NCBI GenBank assembly: GCA_038254525.1
Contig: JBBSGC010000001.1
Coordinates: forward strand, 1-61,946
DNA length: 61,946 nt
Source of the DNA: JBBSGC01 sp038254525
Lineage (GTDB): Bacteria > Actinomycetota > Actinomycetes > Propionibacteriales > Nocardioidaceae
Direction: 5' to 3'
Made by a program: the position numbers and the translations under genes. Below the pieces are notes generated by a model. The model was not told the DNA's origin. It did no database searches and worked only from the letters and a program-made list of their open reading frames with translations. The stretch's first letter is position 1, and every line of letters starts with the position of its first letter. Shown one piece after another: positions 40,752 through 49,759 of this stretch.

Positions 40752-41420
40752 ATGACGGTGCTGGCCCGCGGTTCGACCGTCCGCCGCGACGCCGGGCTCT
40801 ACGGCTACGAGCGAGCGCTGTCCCGCGTCGGGCTGTCGCCGGTGGCCGGTGTCGACGAGGCCGGTCGAGGTGCCTGCGCCGGTCCGCTGGTGGCGGCCGC
40901 GACCGTGCTGCCGGAGGGTCGGCGCGGTGAGATCGCCGGGCTGGCCGACTCCAAGCTGCTCAGCCAGCGCCGCCGGGAGGTCTGCTACGCCGCGATCGTC
41001 GAGCGGGCGCTCGCCTGGTCGGTGGTGGTCATCCCCGCGAGCGACTGCGACCGGCTCGGTATGCACGTGGCCAACGTCGAGGCGCTACGCAGGGCGCTGG
41101 CCCGGCTGTCGACCCGGCCGTCCTACGTGCTGACCGACGGGTTCGGCGTCGACGGGCTGGATGTCCCCGGCTTGGCCGTCTGGAAGGGTGACCGGGTCTC
41201 GGCCACCATCGCGGCTGCCTCGATCATCGCGAAGGTCACCCGGGACGCGATGATGGTCGAGCTGCACGACTCGTACCCGCTCTATGACTTCGCCACCCAC
41301 AAGGGCTACTGCACCCGCGAGCACGATGATGCGCTGCACCGCCACGGGCCGTGCCCGGAGCACCGGCGGCGCTTCGTCAACGTCCGGTCGGCGTCGCCCG
41401 AGGAGGGAGCTGGCCGATGA
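40752..41420 (+). CDS. rnhB: Ribonuclease HII
   Basis: A 222-residue endonuclease that removes ribonucleotides from DNA. GVDEAGRGACAGPLVAAATVL carries the first Asp-Glu pair, LTDGFGVDGL and AAASIIAKVTRDAMM the others; KGYCTREHDDALHRHGPCPEHRRRF is the C-terminal signature. It overlaps the DUF2469 gene by 4 bp. Confidence 0.96.
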   Translation: MTVLARGSTVRRDAGLYGYERALSRVGLSPVAGVDEAGRGACAGPLVAAATVLPEGRRGEIAGLADSKLLSQRRREVCYAAIVERALAWSVVVIPASDCDRLGMHVANVEALRRALARLSTRPSYVLTDGFGVDGLDVPGLAVWKGDRVSATIAAASIIAKVTRDAMMVELHDSYPLYDFATHKGYCTREHDDALHRHGPCPEHRRRFVNVRSASPEEGAGR

Positions 41421-41731
41421 GTGCTGAGGACCTGGAGAAGTACGAGGCGGAGATGGAGCTCGCGATGTACCGCGAGTACCGCGACGTCGTCGGCATCTTC
41501 AAGTACGTCGTGGAGACCGACCGGCGCTTCTACCTGTGCAACGCCGTGGACGTGAAGGTCCGCGCGGAGAGCGGCGACGCCTACTTCGAGGTCACGATGA
41601 ACGACGCGTGGGTCTGGGACATGTACCGTCCGGCGCGTTTCGCGAAGAACGTCAAGGTGCTGACCTTCAAGGACGTCAACGTCGAGGAGCTCGCCCAGGC
41701 CGACCTGGAGCTCCCGAAGCCCTTGAGCTGA
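41417..41731 (+). CDS. DUF2469 family protein
   Basis: A 104-residue actinobacterial protein: MSAEDLEKYEAEMELAMYREYRDVV, FKYVVETDRRFYLCNAVDVKVR, TMNDAWVWDMYRPARFAKNVKVLTFKDVNVEEL are the conserved blocks. The family (Rv2901c in M. tuberculosis) is very strongly conserved next to rnhB but its role is unknown. ATG 41417 overlaps the rnhB stop (ATGA). Confidence 0.93.
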   Translation: MSAEDLEKYEAEMELAMYREYRDVVGIFKYVVETDRRFYLCNAVDVKVRAESGDAYFEVTMNDAWVWDMYRPARFAKNVKVLTFKDVNVEELAQADLELPKPLS

Positions 41732-41858
41732 CCGACCGGGCGCTGCCCGATGGGGCTGCCCGATGGGGCCGCGCGACGCTGCGGCGTCATCCACAGATTC
41801 ATCTCCACAACCACCATCCGTCCGTCCGGCGCCAATGCTGGAGGTGGGAGGTGGTGCC

Positions 41859-42227
41859 ATGGCGGCGACGGCGCAGGCACGCATCGCGGTTGGCAGGTTG
41901 GGCGAGGACGTGGCAGCCCGCTACCTGGTCGAAGCGGGCATGGTGATCCTCGACCGCAACTGGCGATGCGGGATCGGCGAGATCGACATCGTCGCGCGGA
42001 GCAGTGATGCGCTGGTGGTGGTCGAGGTCAAGACCCGGACGACCGAGATGTTCGGCTCGCCGGTCGAGGGGGTGACGCCGCGCAAGGCGGCGCGGCTACG
42101 CCGGCTCACGGCATCCTGGCTGGCTGAGCATCCGATCCGGCCGCCGCAGGTGCGCATCGATGTCGTGGGGGTGCTCATCCCACATCGTGGGGCGCCCGTG
42201 GTCGACCATCGCAGCGGCGTCGCCTGA
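41859..42227 (+). CDS. YraN (UPF0102) family endonuclease-fold protein
   Basis: A 122-residue protein with a PD-(D/E)XK-like core: GRLGEDVAARYLVEAGMVILDRNWRCGIGEIDIVAR and VVVEVKTR (Asp, then Glu-x-Lys). The family is linked to DNA uptake/processing by its constant place next to comM and dprA. ATG 41859 follows a GGGAGG ribosome site; a longer frame to 41763 is unlikely. TGATG overlap with comM. Confidence 0.9.
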   Translation: MAATAQARIAVGRLGEDVAARYLVEAGMVILDRNWRCGIGEIDIVARSSDALVVVEVKTRTTEMFGSPVEGVTPRKAARLRRLTASWLAEHPIRPPQVRIDVVGVLIPHRGAPVVDHRSGVA

Positions 42228-43858
42228 TGGCGCTGGCCCGCACGCGGTCGGTCGCCCTCAACGGCGTGCGTGGGCGCGTGATCGAGGTGGAGGCCCATCT
42301 AGGCCCGGGGCTGCCGCGCACGATCCTGGTCGGCCTGCCCGACGCGTCTTTGTCGGAGGCGCGCGACCGTTGCCGGGCGGCGGTGATCAACTCCGGCGCG
42401 TCCTGGCCCAATCGGCACCTGACGGTCGGGTTGTCGCCGGCCTCGGTCCCCAAGAGCGGGACGAGCTATGACCTGAGCATCGCCCTGGTGACCCTCGCCG
42501 CAGCCGGGGTCGTGCCGGCGGCTCCGCTGGAGGATGCGGTGCTGCTCGGCGAGCTGGCGCTCGACGGCCGGCTGCGCGCCGTGGCCGGCGTGCTGCCCGC
42601 CACGCTGGCGGCCGCGGCCGCCGGCTACACGCGGCTGCTCGTGCCCGAGGCCAACGCTGCAGAGGCCGCTGTCGTCGACGGCGTGACGGTGGTCCCGGTG
42701 CGCTCCCTCGGACATGCGGTAGCGCTCCTGACCGGTGCCGATCCGCCAGATGACCCGCCGGTCGCCCCGCTGGCGCGAAGTGTCGACACCTGGAGCGGTT
42801 CCCAGCGGGTGCAAGGCCTCGATCTGAGCGCGGTGCGGGGGCAGGCGGAAGCGCGGCGCGGCGTGGAGGTGGCGGCCGCGGGAGGGCATCACCTGTTCCT
42901 TCAGGGGCCGCCCGGCGCGGGCAAGACCATGCTGGCCGAACGGCTGCCGGGCCTGCTCCCCGACCTCGGCATGGCGGACTCACTCGAAGTGAGCGCCGTG
43001 CACTCGGTGGCCGGAGGGCTGGCGCCTGAGCTCCCGCTGATCGTGCGCCCGCCCTTCCTCGAGCCGCACCACACCGCCAGTGCACCGTCCATCGTCGGCG
43101 GTGGTGGTCGGGTGCTCCGGCCGGGGGCGATGTCTTTGGCGCATCGGGGCGTGCTGTTCATGGATGAGGCGCCGGAGTTCGCCGCCGGCATCCTGGAGTC
43201 TCTCCGGCAGCCGTTGGAGAGCGGAGAGATCTGCATCGGGCGTTCCGGGCAGACGACCACCTTCCCGGCGAGGTTCCAGCTGGTGCTCGCGGCCAACCCG
43301 TGCCCGTGCGGGTTCGACTGGGCGCGCAGCAACCGCTGCGAGTGCCCGCCGGCTGCGAAGCGCCGCTACCGGGACCGGATCTCGGGTCCGGTCCGCGACC
43401 GGATCGACATCTGTCTGAAGGTTGGCCCGGTGCGTCGACACGAGCTGCGCGACGACCTCGCCGTGGTCGAGTCCAGCGCGGTGGTCCGGCAACGGGTCGA
43501 GGCGGCACGAAGCCGCCAGCTGGCCCGTTACGTCGGCACCCCGTGGCGGTGCAACGGTGACGTGCCCGGCCCGGAGATGCGAACCCGATGGCCAGTGCGG
43601 ACCCGGGTCGTCAGCCTGCTTGAGGAGCATTCCGCCGAGGGTCGGATCTCGGCGCGTGGGGTCGACCGGATTATCCGGTTGGCCTGGACGTTGGCCGATC
43701 TGCACGAACACCCGCGGCCGGACGACTCCGACGTCGAGCAGGCGCTGCTGCTCCGCGACACCGACTCCGCCGTGCTGGCCGGTGGCGGACGACGCCGGGA
43801 CGCCGCGGCGCATCTTCCGCTGAGGCCACGCGCAGAGGACTCCGAGGTCGTCGCATGA
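42227..43858 (+). CDS. comM: YifB/ComM family Mg chelatase-like ATPase
   Basis: A 543-residue AAA+ helicase-type protein: the Lon-like N-domain (RVIEVEAHLGPGLPRTILVGLPDASLSEARDR), Walker A GPPGAGKT (about 227-234), MDEAPEFAAGILESLRQPLE and AANPCPCGFD with Cys-rich insert NRCECPP. In naturally competent bacteria ComM is a branch-migration helicase for incoming DNA; in actinobacteria the role is inferred. It overlaps dprA by 4 bp (ATGA). Confidence 0.94.
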   Translation: MALARTRSVALNGVRGRVIEVEAHLGPGLPRTILVGLPDASLSEARDRCRAAVINSGASWPNRHLTVGLSPASVPKSGTSYDLSIALVTLAAAGVVPAAPLEDAVLLGELALDGRLRAVAGVLPATLAAAAAGYTRLLVPEANAAEAAVVDGVTVVPVRSLGHAVALLTGADPPDDPPVAPLARSVDTWSGSQRVQGLDLSAVRGQAEARRGVEVAAAGGHHLFLQGPPGAGKTMLAERLPGLLPDLGMADSLEVSAVHSVAGGLAPELPLIVRPPFLEPHHTASAPSIVGGGGRVLRPGAMSLAHRGVLFMDEAPEFAAGILESLRQPLESGEICIGRSGQTTTFPARFQLVLAANPCPCGFDWARSNRCECPPAAKRRYRDRISGPVRDRIDICLKVGPVRRHELRDDLAVVESSAVVRQRVEAARSRQLARYVGTPWRCNGDVPGPEMRTRWPVRTRVVSLLEEHSAEGRISARGVDRIIRLAWTLADLHEHPRPDDSDVEQALLLRDTDSAVLAGGGRRRDAAAHLPLRPRAEDSEVVA

Positions 43859-45054
43859 ATGACCCCGGCGTGCTACCACTCAGCGACGGATGCCTGGACG
43901 ACGAGCGACTGGCCCGCCTCGAGCTCTCCTTGATGGCGGAGCCGGGGAGCAGCTCAGTCTTGGCCCTGCTCGTCGAGGAGCTCGGTGGGCGCGAGACGGT
44001 GGAGCGGATCCGGCACCGCGACGGCTCGCTGGTCCGGGTGCCGCCGGCCTGGCCGGCTGGTCTCACCCCGGAGCTGACGGCGCGCGCCGCTGCGCTGCTG
44101 TCGACCCAGCACCCCGGTGCTCCGAGGTGGATGTGCCCAGGTGACGCCGAGTGGCCGCAGCGGCTCACCGATCTCGCTCATGCCGAGGACCTGCAAGGCC
44201 TGGGCGGACCGCCGCTGGGTCTGTGGGTTCGTGGCCAAGCCGGGCTCAGTGGCGTCGTGGACAGTGCAGTAGCGGTGGTGGGCGCCCGAGCCGCCACCTC
44301 CTATGGCATCCAGGTGGCCGGCGACGTGGCCGCCGACTGTGCGGCGCGAGACATCACCGTCGTGTCGGGTGCCGCATTCGGCATCGACTCAGCGGCGCAC
44401 CGCGGCGCGCTCGCCATGCGCGGGACCACGGTGGCCGTGCTCGCCTGCGGAGCCGATGTCGCCTACCCGAGGGCGCATACCGCGCTGATCGACCGGATCG
44501 CCGACGAGGGGCTGGTGGTCTCCGAGCTGGCGCCCGGCAGTACTCCGACCAAGCTGCGCTTCCTTGCCCGCAACCGGCTGATCGCGGCGCTGTCGTGCGG
44601 AGCGGTGGTTGTGGAGGCAGCTCGGCGCAGCGGGTCGCTCAACACCCTCAACTGGTCCAGCCGGCTCGGACGGGTCACGATGGGCGTACCCGGTCCCGTC
44701 ACCTCGTCGAGCTCCGCGGGGGTGCACGCACTGATTCGCGACGGCGGTGCGCTGCTGGTGACCGGCGGTGACGAGGTGGCCGAGGCGGTCGCGCCCATGG
44801 GCAGCCAGATCCTCGCCGACGTGCGCGGTGAGCATCGGGCAGGCGACGACCTGGACCCAACCACGCGAGACGTGCTCGAGGCCGTGCCGGCGCGCGGCGC
44901 CCGCGGCATCGCCTCAATCGCGGCGTCGGCCGGGGCCGACATCGACACCGCCATGGCCGTGCTGGGACGGCTCCTGCTCGGCGGGGTGGTCGAGCGCACC
45001 GGCGACGGTTGGCGGCTCACCCGGCAAGCGGCCGCGGCCATGAAGACCCGGTGA
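43855..45054 (+). CDS. dprA: DNA-processing protein DprA
   Basis: A 399-residue protein: Rossmann-type DprA core with VAVVGARAATSYGIQVA, VSGAAFGIDSAAHRGAL, TVAVLACGADVAYPRAH, FLARNRLIAALSCGAVVVEAARRSGSL, plus a C-terminal winged-helix (about 330-390). DprA loads RecA onto single-stranded DNA during uptake or protects it. Overlaps the Xer-type gene by 4 bp (GTGA). Confidence 0.94.
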   Translation: MNDPGVLPLSDGCLDDERLARLELSLMAEPGSSSVLALLVEELGGRETVERIRHRDGSLVRVPPAWPAGLTPELTARAAALLSTQHPGAPRWMCPGDAEWPQRLTDLAHAEDLQGLGGPPLGLWVRGQAGLSGVVDSAVAVVGARAATSYGIQVAGDVAADCAARDITVVSGAAFGIDSAAHRGALAMRGTTVAVLACGADVAYPRAHTALIDRIADEGLVVSELAPGSTPTKLRFLARNRLIAALSCGAVVVEAARRSGSLNTLNWSSRLGRVTMGVPGPVTSSSSAGVHALIRDGGALLVTGGDEVAEAVAPMGSQILADVRGEHRAGDDLDPTTRDVLEAVPARGARGIASIAASAGADIDTAMAVLGRLLLGGVVERTGDGWRLTRQAAAAMKTR

Positions 45055-46076
45055 CCGCCGCCGGGTGGGCCCCGCGTCGGCGCGTCGCCTTGCCGGGCCT
45101 GGCGCCCAGCCCCCATGGTGCGCAGGTGAGCCGTTCAGCGTCCGCCGGCCGGGTGTCGGACCTCTCGCCGGCCTGGGCCGCGGCGTTGGGTGACTACGAA
45201 CGGCACCTGCGGCACGAACGCAACCTGGCCGCACACACCGTGCGCGCGTACCTGGCCGACCTCGCTGCACTCGCCGACCACGCGGGGCGCCTGGGCGTCG
45301 AGGACCCGGCCGACCTGGAGCTGCGGGTGCTGCGCAGCTGGTTGGCCAACCAGCAGACCCGCGGCCGGGCTCGCACGACGCTGGCTCGCCGGGCGACCTC
45401 GGCGCGGGTCTTCACCCGGTGGGTGGCCCGCAGTGGCCGGTCCGGCGGCCTGGACGCCGGCGCCATGCTGGTCTCCCCGAAACAGCACCGGGTGCTGCCC
45501 CCGACGTTGCGCCAGGACGAGATGCGCACCCTGCTCGACGCCGTCGCCGCGGAGTCGGCGGGTGGAGAGCCGCGGGGCCTTCGTGACCTCGCCGTGCTCG
45601 AGCTGCTGTATGCCAGTGGCATCCGCGTGGGGGAGCTCGTGGGCCTCGACGTCGACGACGTGGACCGCGAACGCAACGTGGTCCGGGTGCTCGGCAAGGG
45701 GCGCAAGGAACGCATGGTGCCGTTCGGGGGACCCGCGGCCAGAGCCTTGGACCGTTGGGTGCGTTCAGGCCGTCCGCTGCTGGCCCACTCCGCCAGCGGA
45801 CCGGCCCTGTTCCTCGGAATGCGTGGGGGCCGGCTCGACCAGCGCGCGGTGCGGGCGATGGTCCACCGTTGCCTCGGCTGGGTCCAGGGCGCGCCGGACC
45901 TCGGGCCGCACGGCCTGCGGCACACCGCCGCGACCCACCTGCTGGAGGGAGGAGCCGACCTGCGCAGCGTCCAGGAGCTGTTGGGCCATTCCTCCCTCGC
46001 CACCACGCAGCTCTACACGCATGTGAGCAGCGACCGGCTGCGCTCGGCATACCGGCTGGCTCACCCGCGCGCCTGA
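45051..46076 (+). CDS. xerC: Tyrosine recombinase XerC/XerD type
   Basis: A 341-residue tyrosine recombinase. The SAM-like N-domain (DYERHLRHERNLAAHTVRAYLADL) and the catalytic set are complete: Arg192 in ASGIRVGEL, Lys216 in GKGRKERMVPF, His287 and Arg290 in HGLRHTAATHLL, His313 in LLGHSSL, nucleophile Tyr322 in LYTHV. It probably resolves chromosome dimers at dif with a partner. The start is GTG 45051 by coupling to dprA; GTG 45126, 75 bp further, would give a more usual 316 residues. Placement right after dprA matches Mycobacterium, without the WhiG-type sigma gene seen there in Streptomyces. Confidence 0.9.
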   Translation: MTAAGWAPRRRVALPGLAPSPHGAQVSRSASAGRVSDLSPAWAAALGDYERHLRHERNLAAHTVRAYLADLAALADHAGRLGVEDPADLELRVLRSWLANQQTRGRARTTLARRATSARVFTRWVARSGRSGGLDAGAMLVSPKQHRVLPPTLRQDEMRTLLDAVAAESAGGEPRGLRDLAVLELLYASGIRVGELVGLDVDDVDRERNVVRVLGKGRKERMVPFGGPAARALDRWVRSGRPLLAHSASGPALFLGMRGGRLDQRAVRAMVHRCLGWVQGAPDLGPHGLRHTAATHLLEGGADLRSVQELLGHSSLATTQLYTHVSSDRLRSAYRLAHPRA

Positions 46077-46082
46077 GGCAGC

Positions 46083-46115
46083 ACGGGCAGTTGCCGGCTC
46101 GTCATCGCTGCCCGT
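46083..46115. terminator. Inverted repeat between xerC and the M23 gene
   Basis: ACGGGCAG and CTGCCCGT form an 8-bp stem separated by 17 nt, at the convergent ends of xerC and the peptidase gene. No T-run; termination is inferred from place. Confidence 0.35.
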
Positions 46116-46149
46116 TGAGCCCGTTGAGCGGTTGTGCCTGCCACCGCCC

Positions 46150-46779
46150 TCAACGTCCCGCCATGCCGAGCGCCGCAGCGCGCCGCAGCGCCTGCGGAAG
46201 GCCGGTGCCGGTGCTGGTGCGAGTGCCGGTGCCAGTGGCAGCGACGCCGGCTTGGCGAGGCAACGGCGGTGTCATCGGCAGCAGCCGCACCGGGTTTCCG
46301 CCGAGCAGCTCCAATGGGTCGAGGTAGACATCACCCGCGATCCGGCCCAGATGGAGACAGGCGCTCGGCAGGCAATGGCTCCCGGCGAGCTCCAGCGTTC
46401 CGATGACCTCACCGGCGCTGACCTCGTGGCTGCGCCGGACCAATGGTGCCAGCGGCAGGTAGGTCGAGCGCTCGTTCCCATGGTCGACCACGACGACGCC
46501 GCGCCCGGCGACACTGCCGCTGAACGTCACGGTGCCGTCGGCGACGGCGAGCACGGGTTCACCGGGAGCCCCCAGCAGGTCGACTCCTCGATGACCCGCG
46601 CCGTAGGGGCCTGCCGTCGGTTCGAAGCGCCGCACGATCGGTGGAGCCGGCTGCAACGGCCACCGCCAGGCGCCGACTTCGAGGGTGGGGACCGGCGCAG
46701 CGGCGGCCGCCGACGGCACGACCAGGAGCAGAAGGAGCACGGGCAGCAGCAGGGCAGACCGCGGCAACGAGAGGTTCAT
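46150..46779 (-). CDS. M23-family peptidase, secreted
   Basis: A 209-residue protein: signal peptide MNLSLPRSALLLPVLLLLLVV with AAAAAP after it, then the LytM/M23 domain with zinc ligands in GAGHRGVDLLGAPGEPV (His and Asp) and GNERSTYLPLAPLVR. The usual HxH motif is here CLH (SACLHLGRI): the second, zinc-binding His is kept but the first, catalytic one is Cys, so activity is uncertain. The C-terminus has a Thr/Gly repeat. It probably acts on or binds the cell wall. Placed convergent to xerC and divergent from rpsB, as in Mycobacterium. ATG 46779 is chosen by the signal peptide. Confidence 0.85.
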   Translation of the reverse strand: MNLSLPRSALLLPVLLLLLVVPSAAAAAPVPTLEVGAWRWPLQPAPPIVRRFEPTAGPYGAGHRGVDLLGAPGEPVLAVADGTVTFSGSVAGRGVVVVDHGNERSTYLPLAPLVRRSHEVSAGEVIGTLELAGSHCLPSACLHLGRIAGDVYLDPLELLGGNPVRLLPMTPPLPRQAGVAATGTGTRTSTGTGLPQALRRAAALGMAGR

Positions 46780-46885
46780 GCCTTCAGCGTGCTGTCGCAC
46801 CGTAGGTCCTGGGGGCGCTGGTTCACCGGCTGTGGACGCCCACCAGTCGCGCGGCTTCGCGGTCAGGCGCCCACTGTGCCTGGCG

Positions 46886-47084
46886 TACACTCATCGGCAG
46901 CGACTCCCGAGGGAGTCGACTTCGCACGCCCGGTCCCCACATCCCTTGTGGGCATCGACCCGTGGTCTCCGCAGACATTGTGCGGGGTGGGCCGCTGTCG
47001 GGCGTCAGGGCGCCGGCACCCGCCGGTGCAGCCAACCACGACGACGCCGTGCCCGCTGCGGCGTCGCAGAACAGGAGTACGGCC
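46886..47084 (+). promoter_or_regulatory. rpsB promoter/leader with two hairpins
   Basis: A TACACT -10-like element at 46886-46891 (no clear -35) precedes a leader of about 185 nt. It holds the perfect dyad CGACTCCC-GA-GGGAGTCG (46901-46918) and a hairpin CCCACA-TCCCT-TGTGGG (46936-46952). Position and structure suggest autogenous control by S2, known for rpsB in other bacteria; the fold is not checked. The gap (46780-47084) has no other gene. Confidence 0.4.
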
Positions 47085-48107
47085 ATGGCCGTCGTCACCA
47101 TGCGGCAGCTGCTCGAGAGCGGCGTGCACTTCGGGCACCAGACCCGGCGGTGGAACCCGAAGATGAAGCGCTTCATCTTCACCGAGCGCAACGGCATCTA
47201 CATCATCGACCTCCAGCAGTCGCTGGCCTACATCGATCGCGCCTTCGAGTTCGTCAAGGACACCGTCGCTCGCGGAGGTGCGGTGATGTTCGTCGGCACC
47301 AAGAAGCAGGCGCAGGAGCCGATCTCGGAGCAGGCCACCCGGGTCGGGCAGCCCTACGTCAACCAGCGCTGGCTCGGCGGGATGCTGACCAACTTCCAGA
47401 CCGTGCACGAGCGGCTCAAGCGGCTCAAGGAGCTCGACGAGCTCGACTTCGACGACGTGGCCGGCTCCGGCAAGACCAAGAAGGAGCTGCTGCAGCTCAA
47501 GCGAGAGCGCGACAAGCTCGACAAGAGCCTGGGCGGCATCCGCGAGATGGGTCGCACGCCGGCCGCGGTGTGGATCGTGGACACCAACAAGGAGCACCTG
47601 GCCGTCCAGGAGGCCAAGAAGCTCCACATCCCGATCATCGCCATCCTCGACAGCAACTGTGATCCCGACGACGTCGACTTTCCGATTCCGGGCAACGACG
47701 ACGCGATCCGCTCGGTGACCCTGCTGACCCGCGTCGTTGCCGATGCGGTCGCAGAGGGCCTCAAGGCCCGTTCGGGCGCCCGTACCGGTGACGAACCGGT
47801 CGGCGCCGAGCTGGGCTCGGAGGAGCCGCTGGCCGAGTGGGAACGCGAGCTCTACAGCGGCACCGCCGAGCAGGTCGCCACCGACGCCACCGCCGGCGAC
47901 GCCGCCACCCCTGCACCGGCCGCCGAGGCCACCGGAGCATCGAGCGAGAGCGTCGACACCCCGGCTCCAGCCGAGCCCCCCGCCGAGGCGCCCGCCGACA
48001 CCACAGCCGACCCCGCAGCCGACCCCGCAGCCGACACCGCGCCCGAGGTCCCTGATGCCGCGGCTGAGCCCACTGCGGCCGGCGGTCCCATCACAAGAGA
48101 GACGTGA
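47085..48107 (+). CDS. rpsB: 30S ribosomal protein S2 with long acidic tail
   Basis: A 340-residue S2: core residues 1-250 (TMRQLLESGVHFGHQTRRWNPKM, GGAVMFVGTKKQAQEPI, RWLGGMLTNFQT, PAAVWIVDTNKEHLAVQEA, AILDSNCDPDDVDFPIPGNDDAIRS) are complete. The last 80-90 residues are Ala/Pro/Glu/Thr-rich with repeated ADPA units and likely disordered. S2 is needed for 30S initiation. ATG 47085 follows CAGGAG. It leads rpsB-tsf. Confidence 0.96.
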   Translation: MAVVTMRQLLESGVHFGHQTRRWNPKMKRFIFTERNGIYIIDLQQSLAYIDRAFEFVKDTVARGGAVMFVGTKKQAQEPISEQATRVGQPYVNQRWLGGMLTNFQTVHERLKRLKELDELDFDDVAGSGKTKKELLQLKRERDKLDKSLGGIREMGRTPAAVWIVDTNKEHLAVQEAKKLHIPIIAILDSNCDPDDVDFPIPGNDDAIRSVTLLTRVVADAVAEGLKARSGARTGDEPVGAELGSEEPLAEWERELYSGTAEQVATDATAGDAATPAPAAEATGASSESVDTPAPAEPPAEAPADTTADPAADPAADTAPEVPDAAAEPTAAGGPITRET

Positions 48108-48112
48108 CTCCA

Positions 48113-48937
48113 ATGGCGCAGATCACTGCTGCAGACGTCAAGAAGCTTCGCGACCTCACCGGAGCCGGGATGATGGACGCCAAGAAGGCGCTCACCGAGG
48201 CCGGCGGCGACAACGACAAGGCCATCGAGATCTTGCGGGTCAAGGGCGCCGCAAAGGCGCAGCAGCGTGGCGCCGAGCGCAAAGCCAGCGCAGGTCTGAT
48301 CGCCGCCAGCGGGCCGGCGCTCGTCGAGCTCAACTCCGAGACCGACTTCGTCGCCAAGAACGAGCAGTTCCAGCGGGTCGCCCAGGCGCTGGTCCAGCGG
48401 GCCGCAGAGACCAAGCCGGCCGACCGAAAGGCATTTCTGTCGGTCGAGATGTCCGACGGGAAGACCGTCGAGCAGACCGTCGCCGACCTCGCGGTCGTGA
48501 TCGGCGAGAAGATCGAGCTGGGCCGGGTCGCCGTCCTGGACCGGGGCCGGGTCGCGACCTACCTGCACCGCCGGGCCAGCGACCTGCCACCGGCCGTCGG
48601 CGTGCTCGTCGAGTACGCGGGTGACGACGAGCAAGCCGCGCGGGGGGCAGCCATGCAGATCGCCGCCATGCGTCCGCAGTACGTGGACCGTGCCGAGGTG
48701 CCTGCGGAAGTCCTGGCCAAGGAGCGGGAGATCGCCGAGGCGAGAGCGCGCGAGGAGGGCAAACCGGAGCAGGCGCTGCCGCGGATCGTCGAGGGCCGGG
48801 TCAACGGCTTCCTCAAAGAGCTCGTGCTGCTCGAGCAGCCCTCGGTGCAGGACAGCAAGAAGCAGGTCAAGGCCGTCCTCGACGACGCCGGTGTCCGGGT
48901 CACCCGCTTCGCCCGCTTCGAGGTCGGCGCACGCTGA
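48113..48937 (+). CDS. tsf: Elongation factor Ts
   Basis: A 274-residue nucleotide exchange factor for EF-Tu. The N-terminal UBA-like domain (AADVKKLRDLTGAGMMDAKKALTEAGGDNDKAIE) contacts EF-Tu; the core follows with LNSETDFVAKNEQF, the second family signature. ATG 48113 is preferred over GTG 48104, which would add three residues. Gap to rpsB is 5 bp. Confidence 0.97.
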   Translation: MAQITAADVKKLRDLTGAGMMDAKKALTEAGGDNDKAIEILRVKGAAKAQQRGAERKASAGLIAASGPALVELNSETDFVAKNEQFQRVAQALVQRAAETKPADRKAFLSVEMSDGKTVEQTVADLAVVIGEKIELGRVAVLDRGRVATYLHRRASDLPPAVGVLVEYAGDDEQAARGAAMQIAAMRPQYVDRAEVPAEVLAKEREIAEARAREEGKPEQALPRIVEGRVNGFLKELVLLEQPSVQDSKKQVKAVLDDAGVRVTRFARFEVGAR

Positions 48938-48997
48938 GGCAGACTGCCACCCATCAGTGACGCTGCCCGGTACGGGTGCGGCGAGGAGGCCACAGAC

Positions 48998-49723
48998 GTG
49001 AGCACGACGCCCAAGGCGTACAACCGGGTGCTGCTCAAGCTCTCCGGTGCGGTGTTCGGCGGCGGCAAGCTCGGCGTCGACCCCGTCGTGGTGGCCTCCA
49101 TCGCCCGGCAGATCGCAGACGTCGTCAACAGCGGCGTGCAGCTGGCCGTGGTGGTCGGCGGCGGCAACTACTTCCGCGGCGCCGAGCTGTCCTCCGGCGG
49201 CATGGAGCGCGACCGGGCTGACTACATGGCCATGCTCGGCACGGTGATGAACTGCCTTGCTCTGCAGGACTTCTGCGAGAAGCGCGGCGTGCCCACCAGG
49301 GTGCAGACCGCCATCTCGATGGGCCAGGTGGCCGAGCCCTACATCCCTCGCCGCGCGGAGCGCCACCTGGAGAAGGGGCGCGTCGTCATCTTCGGCGCGG
49401 GCGTCGGCATGCCCTACTTCTCGACCGACACAGCCGCTGCCCAACGGGCCCTGGAGATCGGCTGCGAGATCATCCTGATGGCCAAGAGCGGGGTCGACGG
49501 CGTCTACGACGCCGACCCGCAGCTCGATCCGACGGCTCGCAAGTTCGATGTCATCGACTTCGACGAGGTGCTGGGTCGTGGGCTGCGGGTCGCTGACGCC
49601 ACGGCGTTCAGCCTCTGCCGCGACAACAGGTTGCCGATCCGCGTCTTCAACCTCATGCAGGAGGGCAACATCGCCCGCGCGGTCCGGGGTGAGAAGATCG
49701 GCACGCTCGTGCACCCTGGCTGA
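48998..49723 (+). CDS. pyrH: Uridylate kinase
   Basis: A 241-residue kinase of the amino-acid-kinase fold that phosphorylates UMP to UDP. NRVLLKLSGAVFGGG, VVVGGGNYFRGAEL, RADYMAMLGTVMNCLAL, MAKSGVDGVYDADP and DATAFSLCRDNRLPIRVFNL are typical. GTG 48998 has GCGAGGAGG upstream. rpsB-tsf-pyrH-frr is the universal order. Confidence 0.96.
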   Translation: MSTTPKAYNRVLLKLSGAVFGGGKLGVDPVVVASIARQIADVVNSGVQLAVVVGGGNYFRGAELSSGGMERDRADYMAMLGTVMNCLALQDFCEKRGVPTRVQTAISMGQVAEPYIPRRAERHLEKGRVVIFGAGVGMPYFSTDTAAAQRALEIGCEIILMAKSGVDGVYDADPQLDPTARKFDVIDFDEVLGRGLRVADATAFSLCRDNRLPIRVFNLMQEGNIARAVRGEKIGTLVHPG

Positions 49724-49759
49724 GCACCGCACCACGAAGCGACCGGGAGGCAGGACGCC

